Shown piece after piece: positions 45,101 through 52,125 of a DNA stretch of 64,000 nt; the first letter of the stretch is position 1; each line of letters opens with the position of its first letter. Position numbers and translations under genes: made by a program. Origin of the DNA: Sinonovacula constricta (taxonomy: Eukaryota > Mollusca > Bivalvia > Cardiida > Solecurtidae); the NCBI GenBank assembly GCA_007844125.1, contig CM017567.1, positions 48,319,235-48,383,234 of the forward strand, in the 5' to 3' direction. Under the pieces are notes generated by a model that did no database searches, was not told the DNA's origin, and saw nothing but the letters and a program-made list of their open reading frames with translations.

Positions 45101-47905
45101 AATCAGTTGTCATCTTGAGAAAGTATAATTAAATACATTTACCACCTGCTCACATGATGAATGTAATTTCTAAAATGTACTAAAAGCTGAAAATCCAAAT
45201 ATTATTTTGATTACAACTTTTATAGATGAATTTCACACACAGAAACGTATGTGAGTATCGACATCAGTTGTTGAACTGTGTATCAATAATTTGTATCTTG
45301 CAATTATAAAAAAGGAAACGGGCGTAAGTAGGAATTTGCAGCTTTTCGGTGTGGTTTTGTTTAACAAAAGAAACCGAGAATGTTGATGTTAACAATGCAC
45401 TTATAAAAATACACATGTAGCAGACAACAAGAAAGCAAGCAAAGAAGCAGTCTAGTTCCCATCAGAGTTATGGTTTATTACTCTTGCATATTTCTGTAAT
45501 GAATTGAATGTGTTTAGTTCCCAGGCCAGTCATCTTCTTGTTTAAAGTGCATGTTTTCTGTGGTGCCATGGATGTCTTACCTCTGTGCACTTTCTTGTTG
45601 TGGAATCGTCATGTTGTCTCTCTCACAATTTCACTGGAAACCTTTCTGTTCTTAAACAATGTAACCATTTCAGTAACACCTAACTAATGTATAAAATATG
45701 GCTCATCTTGTTAGTATTAGACTGAGTTTTTAGCCAGTTGTATACCTTTACCTTCATGTGCGACTTGAACTTCATAATTTCAGCATAGGCACTTGTCACT
45801 CAACCCTACAATAAACATTGTTTTGTTTTTGTTTTTGAAATACATTGCATCGACCAATTATGATCAATATAGGTACATCCAGCTTTTTGGTGGAGGAAGA
45901 CCTCAGACAAATGTCTGGGTAGAACTGCACTGCAAGGCAGCTGGAAGAGCTTCCCACATTAAGTAATTTGCCTCGAACGTGACTCGAACCCACGCTGTGA
46001 GAGGCTAAGCAGTCAGCGGAGCACCAGTGAACAGAGTCATAGGTGTGAAACCTAACAACTATCATACAATGAGACAAACCAAACAATAATACCTTGTCAC
46101 ATAAAGATAGGACCATTATCTTAAAAATAACTAAGATTTAAAAATGATAATTTGAAATAGAAAATGTAAAAACATATTGAATATGAAGAAAAAAGGTAAG
46201 GACCAACAAAATAACTTTCCAAATAGTCAAAACTTGCTTGACTTTGCTTTACGCTCTGACTTTGAGTCTGGTCTAGCATGACTATCATCAGCAATGATTT
46301 GGCCATGGTCTGACTGTGTGAAGAATATGTCTCTTCCAGACCATGGAACACTGTTAATTTTGAACATTTGCCACATTAGTTAATAACCATTGCATTGGAT
46401 GAATAGTGCCTGGTTCTAACTTTGTGTGCAATAATTTTGGATTTGTATACAGTTTGCCCTGAAATTTGTACACATTTAAGATTTAATTTACAAGAAAATG
46501 AAGCAAGATTTATCATGGTCTTACTTTGAAATCTGGTTGACCATGGTCATGAGGATGACAATAAATGGTTTAAATATGGTCATTTTGTTGTCAGTCATGT
46601 TTATGTTAATGTTGATTGGATTTATTGTCTCACCAACAGTAATTCAGTTATCTGGGGACAGTGTCCACTTGAAGCTGATATAGTGCTACCTTCACTGTGT
46701 ATAGCATGCTGTGAACACCTGGCACAATACAACACCCAGTCACATTATCCTGACACCAGGCCAACCAATTGTGGAACAACCCATATAGTTGCCTGAGCAT
46801 TAGCATTGAAGCTTTGCCGACACTCTACATATTGTGCCACCAGGTCTACCCAAATGTTTAAAAAACATAGTTAACCAAGTTCAAAAATATGGTCAAACAG
46901 GTTGTGTCTATGTTAATTTCATAGGGGATGCAAGCTGTAATCCAATCATTCTATCAGACTATGGCAAACTTGACCTTTTGCTTCAAAAATATATGTATTT
47001 GTCCAAAGATCAGGTGGTTTTAATGTTGCAAATATACACTACATACATATAAATGCTTTTAACACACATGTGTAAACACATAGCAAGACTGTGCCAAAGA
47101 ATACTAACTTATAAAAAAAAAATTCAATCTCAAGGTCATTGTGGTGTCAGACCACTAAATAACTGTCGGAATTCTTTTGTAGATTTTATGATTAAAATAA
47201 TTTGTTTTTATTTCCAACTGATGGATTTGTTAGTGCTAAAAATACACAGAAGAGAAGGTCTTCATTTTAAGATAGGGTTTAAGTCATTTTTTAAAAATCA
47301 CAATGGATTACAGTATAGTAATCCTTCATATAGCTTGTTGTATATGGCATAAAGATATACAAGTTTGTTGTTTAATACATTTGGTTTTATATGATGTCCA
47401 TCTTGGGTATTTTAAAATTTGAAATTATGAATTTGATGTGTGCTTTGTATAATTTCTGCCCGATATTTGATGGGTATATGGTGATTTTTGTTTTGTACTT
47501 TTCATGTATGACCCTTATGCGGTATTTCACATTTGATAGTGGTAGAGTGTTTAATACATATTCAATTGTTGTGTTATAACATAAGTTTGTTGTGTGAGGT
47601 GAGTTTGTTGTATTAGATGAGTTTGTGGTGCGAGATAAGTTTTTATATAAGATAAGTTTGTTGTGTGAGGTGAGATTGTTGTATTAGATTAGTTTGTTAC
47701 ATTAGTCTTCCTACACCAGTCAAAAATTTACCTGGGCATCAGCAATATGACTATAATTGTGTTGGTGCGGTGTAACAAAAAAAACACAAAAACAAGCTAA
47801 TTTTTTTGTTTGTATTTTCAGACTGACTGGAGATCTGCCAGATCGACTGTTGGAAGCCCTTCAGAAGGTGGTAACTGCCAATCCTGGCACCCTCAACAAT
47901 GTTCT
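27061..47905 (+). CDS. PTPRN: Receptor-type tyrosine phosphatase-like N (IA-2/phogrin), partial, 8 exons seen
   Basis: Exons 27061-27117, 28945-29733, 30468-30524, 32263-32316, 35012-35188, 35552-35764, 36770-36842 and 47822-47905 join in frame (phases 1 throughout, then 2, 2) with GT-AG introns, giving about 501 residues. Seen: an N-terminal cysteine cluster CLF..C..C.D/DLLFGTC of the RESP18-homology domain; a long Glu/Asp/Gln-rich linker with dibasic KR, RR and KK sites; and VDVNYAFIKMDKPL...LLEAL, which aligns with the start of the mature ectodomain (family form YIVT.QKPLSL..G..LLE.L). Known of the family: single-pass glycoproteins of dense-core secretory vesicles, cut by convertases in the lumen, with a catalytically dead cytosolic phosphatase domain, acting in granule biogenesis and hormone or transmitter release. 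Invertebrates usually have one copy for the vertebrate PTPRN/PTPRN2 pair, so the symbol marks the family only. The signal-peptide exon, transmembrane segment and phosphatase domain are not in the window. Confidence 0.9.
27278..27472 (+). mobile_element. SINE family A in PTPRN intron
   Basis: B box gggttcgagtcccaatctgg, 'aatgtcttacagctgactt', 'gtgtgccggtggttgtact' and tail 'tgtgatttatttcaaaaaca aaaacaac'. Sense to the gene. Confidence 0.85.
27473..28944 (+). other. PTPRN intron, unique AT-rich part
   Basis: No repeat family was recognised. The end supplies the acceptor cacttgtttcag. Confidence 0.6.
28945..29733 (+). CDS. PTPRN: PTPRN large exon: rest of RESP18 domain and lumenal linker
   Basis: A 789-nt exon, phase 1 to 1, 263 codons and fully open. 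The acceptor is cacttgtttcag and the donor is gtgaga. It opens with DLLFGTC, the fourth cysteine motif (family form DGLFGQC), followed by a helix-like DDFVYTLSQHDLKKLQTEL and a WTDTYTQC stretch that matches the family W.D..TQ motif. Dibasic sites follow (SSQKRDEI, QHKRQYW) that could be prohormone-convertase sites, then a Ser/Gln/Asp-rich disordered region. GC content and CpG use are clearly higher than in the flanking introns. The frame stays open past the donor to about 29888, but that stretch (FVLLYFVYLFACLF) is AT-rich intron, not a membrane segment. Confidence 0.93.
29734..30467 (+). other. PTPRN intron
   Basis: 734 bp with a GT donor at 29734 and an AG acceptor at 30467. Nothing else is recognised. 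Confidence 0.7.
30468..30524 (+). CDS. PTPRN: PTPRN small linker exon
   Basis: A 57-nt exon, phase 1 to 1, acceptor ttacctctccag and donor gtaatt. It encodes DEQMTDMEALGQPVKYEQP, a low-complexity acidic linker piece. There is no domain to score, so the support is the splice sites, the matching phase and the position. As a 19-codon symmetric exon it could be skipped without breaking the frame. Confidence 0.72.
30650..31042. mobile_element. MITE with TGTATAAACA..TGGTTAA inverted ends
   Basis: Left caattgtataaacaatggtt, right aaccactgtttatacagttg. The interior is rich in GGTTAA/TTAACC, so most of the element can fold on itself. Lies in a PTPRN intron. Confidence 0.75.
31043..31519. other. PTPRN intron, nothing recognised
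   Basis: Unique AT-rich sequence. Confidence 0.45.
31520..31715 (+). mobile_element. SINE family A in PTPRN intron
   Basis: B box gggttcaagtcccaattagg. The core matches the family consensus best: 'ggtcttccagctgacctgca', 'ggttctacccagacatttgt' and 'ctggggtcttcctccaccaa'. The tail is degraded. Confidence 0.88.
31798..31905 (+). mobile_element. SINE family A, very diverged fragment
   Basis: 'gatcatccagctgacaa', 'ggtggttctacataggcatt' and 'ggtctagggtcaccaaaatg'. Confidence 0.5.
31906..32262 (+). other. PTPRN intron end, nothing recognised
   Basis: Provides the acceptor tttttttcttccag. Confidence 0.5.
32263..32316 (+). CDS. PTPRN: PTPRN small exon next to a donor-site minisatellite
   Basis: A 54-nt exon, phase 1 to 1, acceptor tttttttcttccag and donor gtgaga. 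It encodes DADFIPPYLANKLDLLVK. The exon's last 13 bases plus the GT recur downstream in a degenerate roughly 60-bp tandem array (see 32304-33240). Reading through the donor meets an in-frame TAA at 32361-32363, so using a duplicated donor would truncate the protein. It is symmetric, so skipping is frame-neutral. Confidence 0.78.
32304..33240 (+). repeat. Degenerate ~60-bp array carrying the end of the 32263-32316 exon and its donor
   Basis: CTGCTTGTTAAAG|GT is the exon end plus donor at 32304-32318. It recurs exactly at 32353-32367 and 32534-32548. Degenerate forms end near 32426, 32487 and 32608, and again near 33168 and 33220. Between them runs a shared tail of the type tacttgttagcacagatttg, then aaaaa and a tatttatgaaac..gga stretch. 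A TTAA-flanked MITE (32617-33105) and a SINE (33243-33460) are nested in the array. Copies are too diverged for exact unit borders. Confidence 0.6.
32617..33105 (+). mobile_element. TTAA-flanked MITE (family D) in PTPRN intron
   Basis: Left TTAAAGGTGTTATCCGACAG, right CTGTCGGATACCACCTTTAA. The interior has 'ctaaaaatagacctggacgt' and 'cacatggttttcttagttta'. Inserted in the exon-edge array, where the pre-insertion unit reads gtacaTTAAagcac. Confidence 0.87.
33243..33460 (+). mobile_element. SINE family C, internally deleted
   Basis: 'acctggtaggacaatcggta' joins directly to 'tagctcccttgcaaacactc', so the B-box region is missing. The body then matches (gtagttccacgactggttgg, gtatcatgccaggtgttcac). 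Confidence 0.8.
33461..35011 (+). other. PTPRN intron, AT-rich
   Basis: Near 33500 'gacttttgtacaggtacagg taagca' may be a last unit of the exon-edge array. Three 'aaactgacaaatca'-like blocks (34880-34995) precede the acceptor. Nothing else is recognised. Confidence 0.5.
35012..35188 (+). CDS. PTPRN: PTPRN exon: conserved lumenal helix and acidic segment
   Basis: A 177-nt exon, phase 1 to 1, acceptor ctggtgtttcag and donor gtaagc. It encodes GEIEPKDLSDEELTLITPYV, then a Leu/Gln-rich amphipathic stretch (TNMLQQLGQLQEEGEGQEIE) and a Gln/Met-rich end. The LSDEEL..I..YV..ML..L pattern resembles the short helical motif in the lumenal linker of vertebrate family members. This is a family-level resemblance, not a measured alignment. 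Confidence 0.87.
35355..35495 (+). mobile_element. SINE family A, diverged, just upstream of a PTPRN acceptor
   Basis: 'ggtggttctactcagacata tgtct', 'ttagttggacatcaccattg tgaccata' and 'gtggcagtgtaatgtagcaa' (variant tail). The exon starts at 35552. Confidence 0.7.
35552..35764 (+). CDS. PTPRN: PTPRN exon: acidic, Ala-rich linker with basic processing sites
   Basis: A 213-nt exon, phase 1 to 1, acceptor tttttgaaaacacag and donor gtgcgt. It encodes QLQGIPFGTEEEDMMLSDTG, a Gly/Ala run (GAGAGSTGAAAADDVDVDV), then a Glu-rich helix and the basic patch TRRKEQFLEKK. The RR and KK pairs lie just upstream of the mature ectodomain, where family members are cut by convertases. The acceptor has a weak pyrimidine tract and lies about 50 bp after the tail of a SINE fragment (35355-35495). 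Confidence 0.86.
35765..36489 (+). other. PTPRN intron, AT-rich
   Basis: T-rich start. The frame stays open briefly past the donor (FSYFFFKF), which is intron. Confidence 0.55.
36490..36749 (+). mobile_element. SINE family C, diverged, ending 20 bp before a PTPRN exon
   Basis: B-box-like 'caggttcaaatcctg', then 'gtagcaggtgtaaaggtttc', 'atgataggtgttcactgcat', 'tgatggcagcactatacc' and tail 'gataaacccaacaaacat'. Confidence 0.7.
36770..36842 (+). CDS. PTPRN: PTPRN exon: processing site and start of mature ectodomain
   Basis: A 73-nt exon, phase 1 in and phase 2 out, acceptor aacttctttttcttcag and donor gtaagt. It encodes GEIHKAVKKEDVVDVNYAFI followed by KMDKP. The KK pair sits directly before VDVNYAFI, the position expected for convertase cleavage that releases the mature ectodomain. 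NYAFIKMDKP aligns with the family GYIVT.QKP strand. The acceptor lies only about 20 bp after the 3' tail of a SINE (36490-36749). Confidence 0.9.
36843..38864 (+). other. Start of the 11-kb PTPRN intron; hAT-like scrap
   Basis: 37531-37625 (tagtgatgcgccgatgatcg g..ttatcgatta) looks like one end of a hAT element, but no matching other end was found. Otherwise AT-rich and unassigned. Confidence 0.4.
38865..38956 (-). mobile_element. SINE family A remnant
   Basis: 'cttcaggaagatcctagaca' and 'aggtcagggggaagaccttc ccacat' are the reverse of the core. Confidence 0.5.
39006..40337 (+). repeat. 43-bp satellite array, about 31 copies
   Basis: The unit runs gggttaaccagcatcctgag / ctattgaatatagaggcttc / att. 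A middle block (about 39200-39660) mostly carries the variant 'gagacttcactggg', while the flanks carry 'gaggcttcattggg'. 'cccaagatattg' variants recur at 39017, 39490 and 39662. Confidence 0.98.
40338..41044 (+). other. PTPRN intron with a faint SINE A copy
   Basis: 40585-40735 (ggtttacccagacattt, gggtcttacttcaccagtta ttg) is a diverged family A copy. The rest is unassigned. Confidence 0.45.
41045..41180 (-). mobile_element. SINE family A, diverged
   Basis: 'cttgttggtggcataagtcc' and 'gctggaaggcctacccacat gaaagt' match the reversed family core. Confidence 0.5.
41690..41782. repeat. Short inverted-repeat element (GATTGGT..ACCAATC)
   Basis: 'gagatcattctgaagaatct gattggt' and 'accaatcagaatcctgggac tgatctc' form ~27-bp imperfect inverted arms, so this is a small MITE or hairpin. 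The inner motifs are inverted CCAAT boxes by sequence. Confidence 0.55.
41808..41897 (-). mobile_element. 90-bp SINE C head-only insertion with target-site duplication
   Basis: It contains the reversed family C B-box region (cccgggaacgaacccggggc) and the 'ctataccattaccattttta' junction. It is flanked by CAGATTCAGATT at 41796-41807 and 41898-41909. Confidence 0.75.
41910..42304 (+). other. PTPRN intron, nothing recognised
   Basis: Unique AT-rich sequence. Confidence 0.45.
42305..42472 (+). mobile_element. SINE family A, 5'-truncated
   Basis: 'aaggtcttccagctgacctg cagtgagccagtga', 'ctagacatttgtctggg', 'ctgtgatgtatttctaataa' and an A-rich tail. Confidence 0.82.
42473..43137 (+). other. PTPRN intron, AT-rich, nothing recognised
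   Basis: No repeat family match. Confidence 0.45.
43138..43330 (+). repeat. Foldback element E, one full plus one partial copy
   Basis: 43138-43215 has both arms: agtgtagatccagatcagcc and gatcaggatctacactattt. 43255-43320 repeats the right arm with 'ctgggagctgtctgatcagg'. 'tatcaaccctgacatgtaac at' follows each, so the second copy is a local duplication. Confidence 0.78.
43420..44880 (+). repeat. Paired ~400-bp duplication with a highly conserved core
   Basis: 43420-43860 and 44450-44880 match in order. The core 'tttaatgtcatctaa(t/c)ttg (t/c)tccttga(a/g)aataaga aatagctaaatgaaagcaaa ttactgggatcataaaat' has only three differences over about 70 bp, while the flanks are much more diverged. A MITE separates the copies. 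Confidence 0.75.
43891..44170. mobile_element. MITE with TACTGAAGGAAAAAAGTTTA inverted ends, TA flanks
   Basis: Left tactgaaggaaaaaagttta gcaagtt, right aacttgcttaacttttttcc ttcagta. The TA duplication is consistent with a Tc1/mariner-type element. About 280 bp with no frame. Confidence 0.82.
44805..45285 (+). repeat. ~125-bp tandem repeat, about 3.5 copies
   Basis: The units share 'gattacaactttcatagatg aatttcaca', 'gtatgtgtgtattgacatca gttgtc', 'tcttgagaaag' and 'accacctgctcacatga'. Confidence 0.82.
45286..45807 (+). other. PTPRN intron, nothing recognised
   Basis: Unique sequence, slightly less AT-rich. Confidence 0.4.
45808..46022 (-). mobile_element. SINE family A, near full-length
   Basis: On the - strand: B box GGGTTCGAGTCACG, 'gggaagctcttccagctgcc', 'tctacccagacatttgtctg' and 'tcttcctccaccaaaaagct', with an AAAAACAAAAACAAAAC tail. 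Confidence 0.87.
46023..46611 (+). other. PTPRN intron, nothing recognised
   Basis: 'accatggtcatg'-type repeats of CCATGGT/ACCATGG occur at 46300-46590, possibly chance. Confidence 0.35.
46612..46850 (-). mobile_element. SINE family C, B-box part deleted
   Basis: Reverse of 'gtatagcatgctgtgaacac', 'cagtgtccacttgaagctga' and 'ccgacactctacatattgtg ccaccaggtc' (head). Confidence 0.83.
46851..47580 (+). other. PTPRN intron, AT-rich, nothing recognised
   Basis: Open frames here (46834-47579) are short and without domains. Confidence 0.45.
47581..47703 (+). repeat. ~20-22-bp tandem repeat, about 6 degenerate copies
   Basis: 'ataagtttgttgtgtgaggt gagtttgttgtattagat' and variants. Confidence 0.8.
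47704..47797 (+). mobile_element. SINE family A 3' end, 24 bp before a PTPRN exon
   Basis: 'gtcttcctacaccagtcaaa', 'catcagcaatatgactataa ttgtgttggtgcggtgtaac' and an 'aaaaaaaacacaaaaac' tail. The acceptor tract of the 47822 exon starts directly after it. Confidence 0.72.
47822..47905 (+). CDS. PTPRN: PTPRN exon: mature-ectodomain helix, 3' end amplified as a minisatellite
   Basis: An 84-nt exon, phase 2 to 2, acceptor tttttttgtttgtattttcag and donor gtaagt. It encodes (P)LTGDLPDRLLEALQKVVTA then NPGTLNNVL. This matches the family PLSL..GVKLLE.LA..V helix and the following strand, so it continues the ferredoxin-like mature ectodomain. The last 28 bases plus the donor and 31 intron bases form the unit of an eight-copy 59-bp tandem array. 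Only the first donor keeps the protein open: reading past it gives CTG TAA at 47904-47909. The 11-kb upstream intron is bridged by matching phase and domain continuity. Confidence 0.9.
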
Positions 47906-48350
47906 GTAAGTTCCTTGACTACTTCTCCCTTCCTGACCAATCCTGGCACCCTTAACAAATCTTCTGTAAGTTCCTTGACTACTTCTCCCCTCCTGACCAA
48001 ACCTGGCACCCTCAACAATGTTCTGTATGTTCCTTGACTACTTCTCCCTTCCTGATCAATCCTGGCATCCTCAACAATGTTTTGTAAGTTTCTTGACTAC
48101 TTCTCCCTTCCTGACCAATCCTGGCACCCTCAACAATGTTCTGTAAGTTCCTTGACTACTTCTCCCTTCCTGATCAATCCTGGCACCCTCAACAATGTTC
48201 TGTAAGTTCCTTGACTACTTCTCCCTTCCTGATCAATCCTAGCACCCTCAACAATGTTCTGTAAGTTCCTTGACTACTTCTCCCTTCCTGATCAATCCTG
48301 GCACCCTCAACAATGTTCTGTAAGTTCCTTGACTGCTTCTCCCTTCCTGA
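47878..48350 (+). repeat. 59-bp minisatellite made from an exon end plus its 5' splice site
   Basis: Eight head-to-tail units start at 47878, 47937, 47997, 48056, 48115, 48174, 48233 and 48292. The period is 59 bp, with one 60-bp unit. Each unit contains the exon end CCAATCCTGGCACCCTCAAC and AATGTTCT, the donor gtaagt and intron sequence to ...cccttcctga. Unit 2 has an insertion (acaaatcttct). Unit 3 has a mutated donor (gtatgt) and unit 4 a changed exon side (ttttgtaag). The other units keep a perfect donor. Beyond 48350 the sequence turns into unrelated AT-rich intron. Confidence 0.97.
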
Positions 48351-48764
48351 TCAGGCTATATTTAATATTACTGTACCACATGTGAATTTGTTTTTATGAA
48401 ATTGCCATATACATGCCATTCAGCAATTTGTAATGTCCCATGCAACATTATTGTGTGCGCTTAAAATGGAATACCATTTTTTCCTTTCAATTAATCAAGG
48501 AAGTTAACTGCATAATGCATACAGTCTGTGTCATTCTTACTCTTGCATAAAATGTTTTTGGTTGAATTGATTGCGAATTTTGGTATAATAATTAAGTATC
48601 TCATCCCACAAAGGATGATGCAATATAATGTTAACCATTGACAAGTTAATGCCTCGACTGTTTGTATCAGGTAATCAATATGTTCTATCACCCTCTGTGG
48701 AATATGATATATAGTATACTATATCTTCATACATCAAGTGGCAAAGTTGCCTAGATGGCTGCCT
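48351..48764 (+). other. PTPRN intron, nothing recognised
   Basis: AT-rich sequence after the 59-bp array. Confidence 0.45.
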
Positions 48765-48877
48765 CTGTAGAGCAACACCTGTCTAGAGAAACACCTACCT
48801 AGAGCAATGTCTCTCTATAGCAACATATCTCAAGAGCAACACCACTCAACAGCGACACCCCTCTAGAGCAACATCTT
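48765..48877 (+). repeat. ~20-bp degenerate tandem repeat (ctagagcaacacc)
   Basis: 'ctagagaaacacctac', 'ctagagcaatgtctct', 'tcaagagcaacaccac' and 'ctagagcaacatctt' in a row. Confidence 0.7.
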
Positions 48878-48899
48878 CGTATAATAACACATATCCTAT

Positions 48900-49000
48900 T
48901 GCTGACAAATAGTGTGAATCATGATTGGTCAGTTCTTGCTGAGGGCTGGCTGATCTGTGAGGGCTGGCTGATCTGGATCTACACAATTTATATAATCCTG
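48900..49000 (+). repeat. Foldback element E, diverged copy
   Basis: 'agtgtgaatcatgattggtc ag' and 'gctggctgatctggatctac aca'; 'gagggctggctgatct' is duplicated. Confidence 0.5.
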
Positions 49001-49368
49001 ATTAATTTATTCTTAGCAGGCAAAGAGTTAAATTGATATTGTCATTCAAAATCATTTCCTTATCTTTGGACAACACTTATTTCATTTCAAACATTAGATT
49101 ATAAAACATATTTCATACCCGTCTTTCAAAAAAAAAAAATATGAAATAGTTTTTAAGCACAGAACACATGGTCAGCTAAATGAACTTCTCATAAAAAAAA
49201 GGTTTTAGTTAACTAGGAATCAAACCCAGCTTTATTAACCCTGTTGTGGCTATTGTTTGAGTTGTCGTTTATCTTCAGAAAGTTGCAAAATTGTGAGTTT
49301 TCAAAAAAAAAATTCAAAGCAATTTGTTGTCATAATTGCTTGTAATGTAGCAAACATTGTTGCGAGCT

Positions 49369-49875
49369 TTAAAGGTCATATCTGACAGTTTGGACCAAAT
49401 TCCTTTTTTCAAATAAATCAGTTAGTCATTGTTACCTGAAAAATGCCTTCAAGATTCAGTTCATCGATGATCTAGATCTGTGTGAACAATCATGCATAAG
49501 TCACCACTTATCATTGCAAACAGGTATTTCCAATGCAAGCACAATACAGAGATAAGCTATTTTTAAACTTGGAAAACCACATGACCACTTACTTTTGTGA
49601 TCATGTTACCCAGTCATCTGAGTCATCTGCTCTGACGTCAAAAAACTATTTTTAGCTGAGACAACTATTAAGCTATTTATACAGTTGGACAGAACAGACC
49701 TTACGAATGATTTTTTTTTTCGTGATTAGCTCTATCTAACAAATCAGTTAAATTTTAGTTCAATTAAGAGTTCAAAATTGTTTTTAAAAGAGACTTAAGT
49801 ATGGGTTTATACCAAAATTATGCCCAAGTTTGTCGATGTATTTCATATAGGCAAACTGTTAGATTCCACCTTTAA
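49369..49875 (-). mobile_element. TTAA-flanked MITE (family D), inverted copy
   Basis: Ends TTAAAGGTCATATCTGACAG and CTGTTAGATTCCACCTTTAA. The interior reads as the reverse of copies 2 and 18845. Confidence 0.85.
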
Positions 49876-51916
49876 TTTCTTTTGCCAGAAGATTACCGGT
49901 AGTATTAGAATCATAAATCTGGTTTATATCTGACTGTACAGCGTAATTATCAGCCATTTTCCTCCCGGTATAATCTTGTTGCTATATTACCAACCAGGGG
50001 ATTATTTTGGCCTCCATTTCACAAGCTTGAAGTCATAAGCTGTCATAAAGATCTTGATATGTCATAATAGTTTCAAAACAGTGCATAGGCAAAGTAAATC
50101 TAAATATTTGTAATGAGGTCTTTGTAGGGGGTAATGACTACAACGATGGGGTTAAACTCATTTGTTGTTTATTGTAAATAAACATGCATAAAAAACCCTG
50201 AAAACAACAATTAAGCATCTTAGTTTTAAAAGGTAAGAGATTATTATATTCATATAGTTCCATAATGCAAACCACATAAACAATGTAGCTCAATTCAATA
50301 CAATACAGTAATACATTTTAATGTCATATAAAAAGGAATATTAATTACCAGGTGGACACTTCAGTATAGTAAATAAATGATTCTGGTACGTGGCATTATT
50401 TCAACAGTCAAATCGTTCATCTGCCCAGACAGCGAGAGAGTGACTGGTTAGTTAGAAAAGAAAAGCCGGTGGTTTAGAAAGGGAAAGATTGAAATTCACG
50501 TGCAGCCTCACATACGAACTCACTTTCACCCCCAGATACTTCCATATGAGGATAAATACTCATTAATATTCATACAAGACAAATCACATGGTTGGAACAA
50601 GACATCCCATTACGGGGTATAGGGTAGACAAGTAATACAAGACGTACAAACACGAAAAGCATGTGCACACACAGACTGTCACGTATAACTATGATGGGAT
50701 TACTGTAAGCCAGGTTTACATATTATAAAACAAGGTAAATCTTATGATTTAAATACACGGTAAATCAAAATATTTTACAACAAGGTAAATCTGAATACTT
50801 TTTTGTTTAATTTTGAATTTTTTTCACACTCGACCAACATAAATATGATTCATATTGGTGATTAATAATAATAATTGTGACTGTGCAGTGTAACAAAGAA
50901 AACAAAAAACAAAAACACCAGGTTAATTTTAATATTTTCATACAAGGTAACTATAAAATTTCTATGTTAATATAAAGGGTCTTTCTTTTAACATTTCATG
51001 AATTTCACATCTTAATTAACCTTAATTTTACCATGGTGTTGTTTGCTAATAGATGATTCAAAGACTTCAAAGAGGAATAGAGTATTTGCGAAAGGTGAAG
51101 CTTTGATCTTCAATTAAATTTTATTAATAATTAATTAACTAACAACTAAATAAGGAAAATACTGATTAACTGATTAAACCCCACCAACTGTTATAGCTTT
51201 TAAATTAATAAGAAGTATGTGTGCACTGCACACACAGAAAAAATTCTCATTTTAAATATTTTCCACAATTGTTCTAATGTATGAATTAGGCACCCATTAA
51301 TTCTGTAAAATAAATATCTTATCTATGAAACTGAATCTTTTTCAGACAATTTAAGAAAGCTATCCTTTACAAGATTAAAAAAGAAGAAAAGAATTCATTA
51401 CTTTTTAAGATTTACACAGAAGTCCTAGATTTGTTCAGATATTACCTTGTATCACTTTAAACATTATTACCATTAGGTGAACACCATCTCTTTATAATAT
51501 GTGTCATAGTTAGCTATCCCTTTCATCCATAGTAAATGTACAGGGTTTTAAAAATTCACTGATTTTGTTTATTTGCTTTGAAACAGGTTTAAATATTTTT
51601 AAACAAATGCATTTTTGGCATATAATTATATAACCTAAATTAAACTACAAATACATAACTCTTCAAATAAACCCTTACTTATGTTGAAGTTTAAAGAATG
51701 TTGAAGTTTAAAGGAATAACTGTGAATGCTTTACAAAGGTGTAAAATGGCATATGTATGAGCTAATGGGCTTTATTGTAGGATCACAGAACAGGTGCTTG
51801 GCAAAGGTATAAATAGACTACAAAGGTATAAATAAATAGATCGTATTGGTGTGATGTAACAAAAAGAAAACAAACGAAAGCCGGATGATATACTAGGATA
51901 GTCTTGTTTGAATGTG
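49876..51916 (+). other. PTPRN intron; mostly unassigned
   Basis: 50395-50700 is less AT-rich and has several CpGs, but no coding frame is evident. A faint SINE A tail lies at 50830-50922 ('gtgactgtgcagtgtaacaa'). Confidence 0.4.
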
Positions 51917-52125
51917 CATACATGGGAACTCTCGCACTTTTGGAAGGAGACTGCCACATTTGAGGTTCAAAACTACTTGAAAATGAGGACTGTTTTACAC
52001 ATTTTCAGATATCTCCCTACTTTGAAACAGATAACTTCCTTCTTTGGTTATATGAAAATAACACATCTCCCACTTTTCAAGTGAAAATCTCTCAACTCTG
52101 ACCCTAGAAAGAGTTCACATGTATG
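51917..52125. mobile_element. MITE family F, copy 2
   Basis: Ends catacatgggaactct and agagttcacatgtatg. It shares 'acacattttcagatatctcc ctac' and 'atatgaaaataacacatc' with 11406-11622. Confidence 0.78.

Noticed and set aside
47810..48037. 75-codon open frame across the exon and its repeats
   Set aside because: It is in a different frame from the PTPRN exon and is a by-product of the repeat.
51053..51094. Exon-like ATGATTCAAAGACTTCAAAG... between 'aatag' and 'gtgaag'
   Set aside because: In the phase required after the exon ending at 47905 it gives an immediate stop (CTA TGA), and the encoded MIQRLQRGIEYLRK does not fit the ectodomain.
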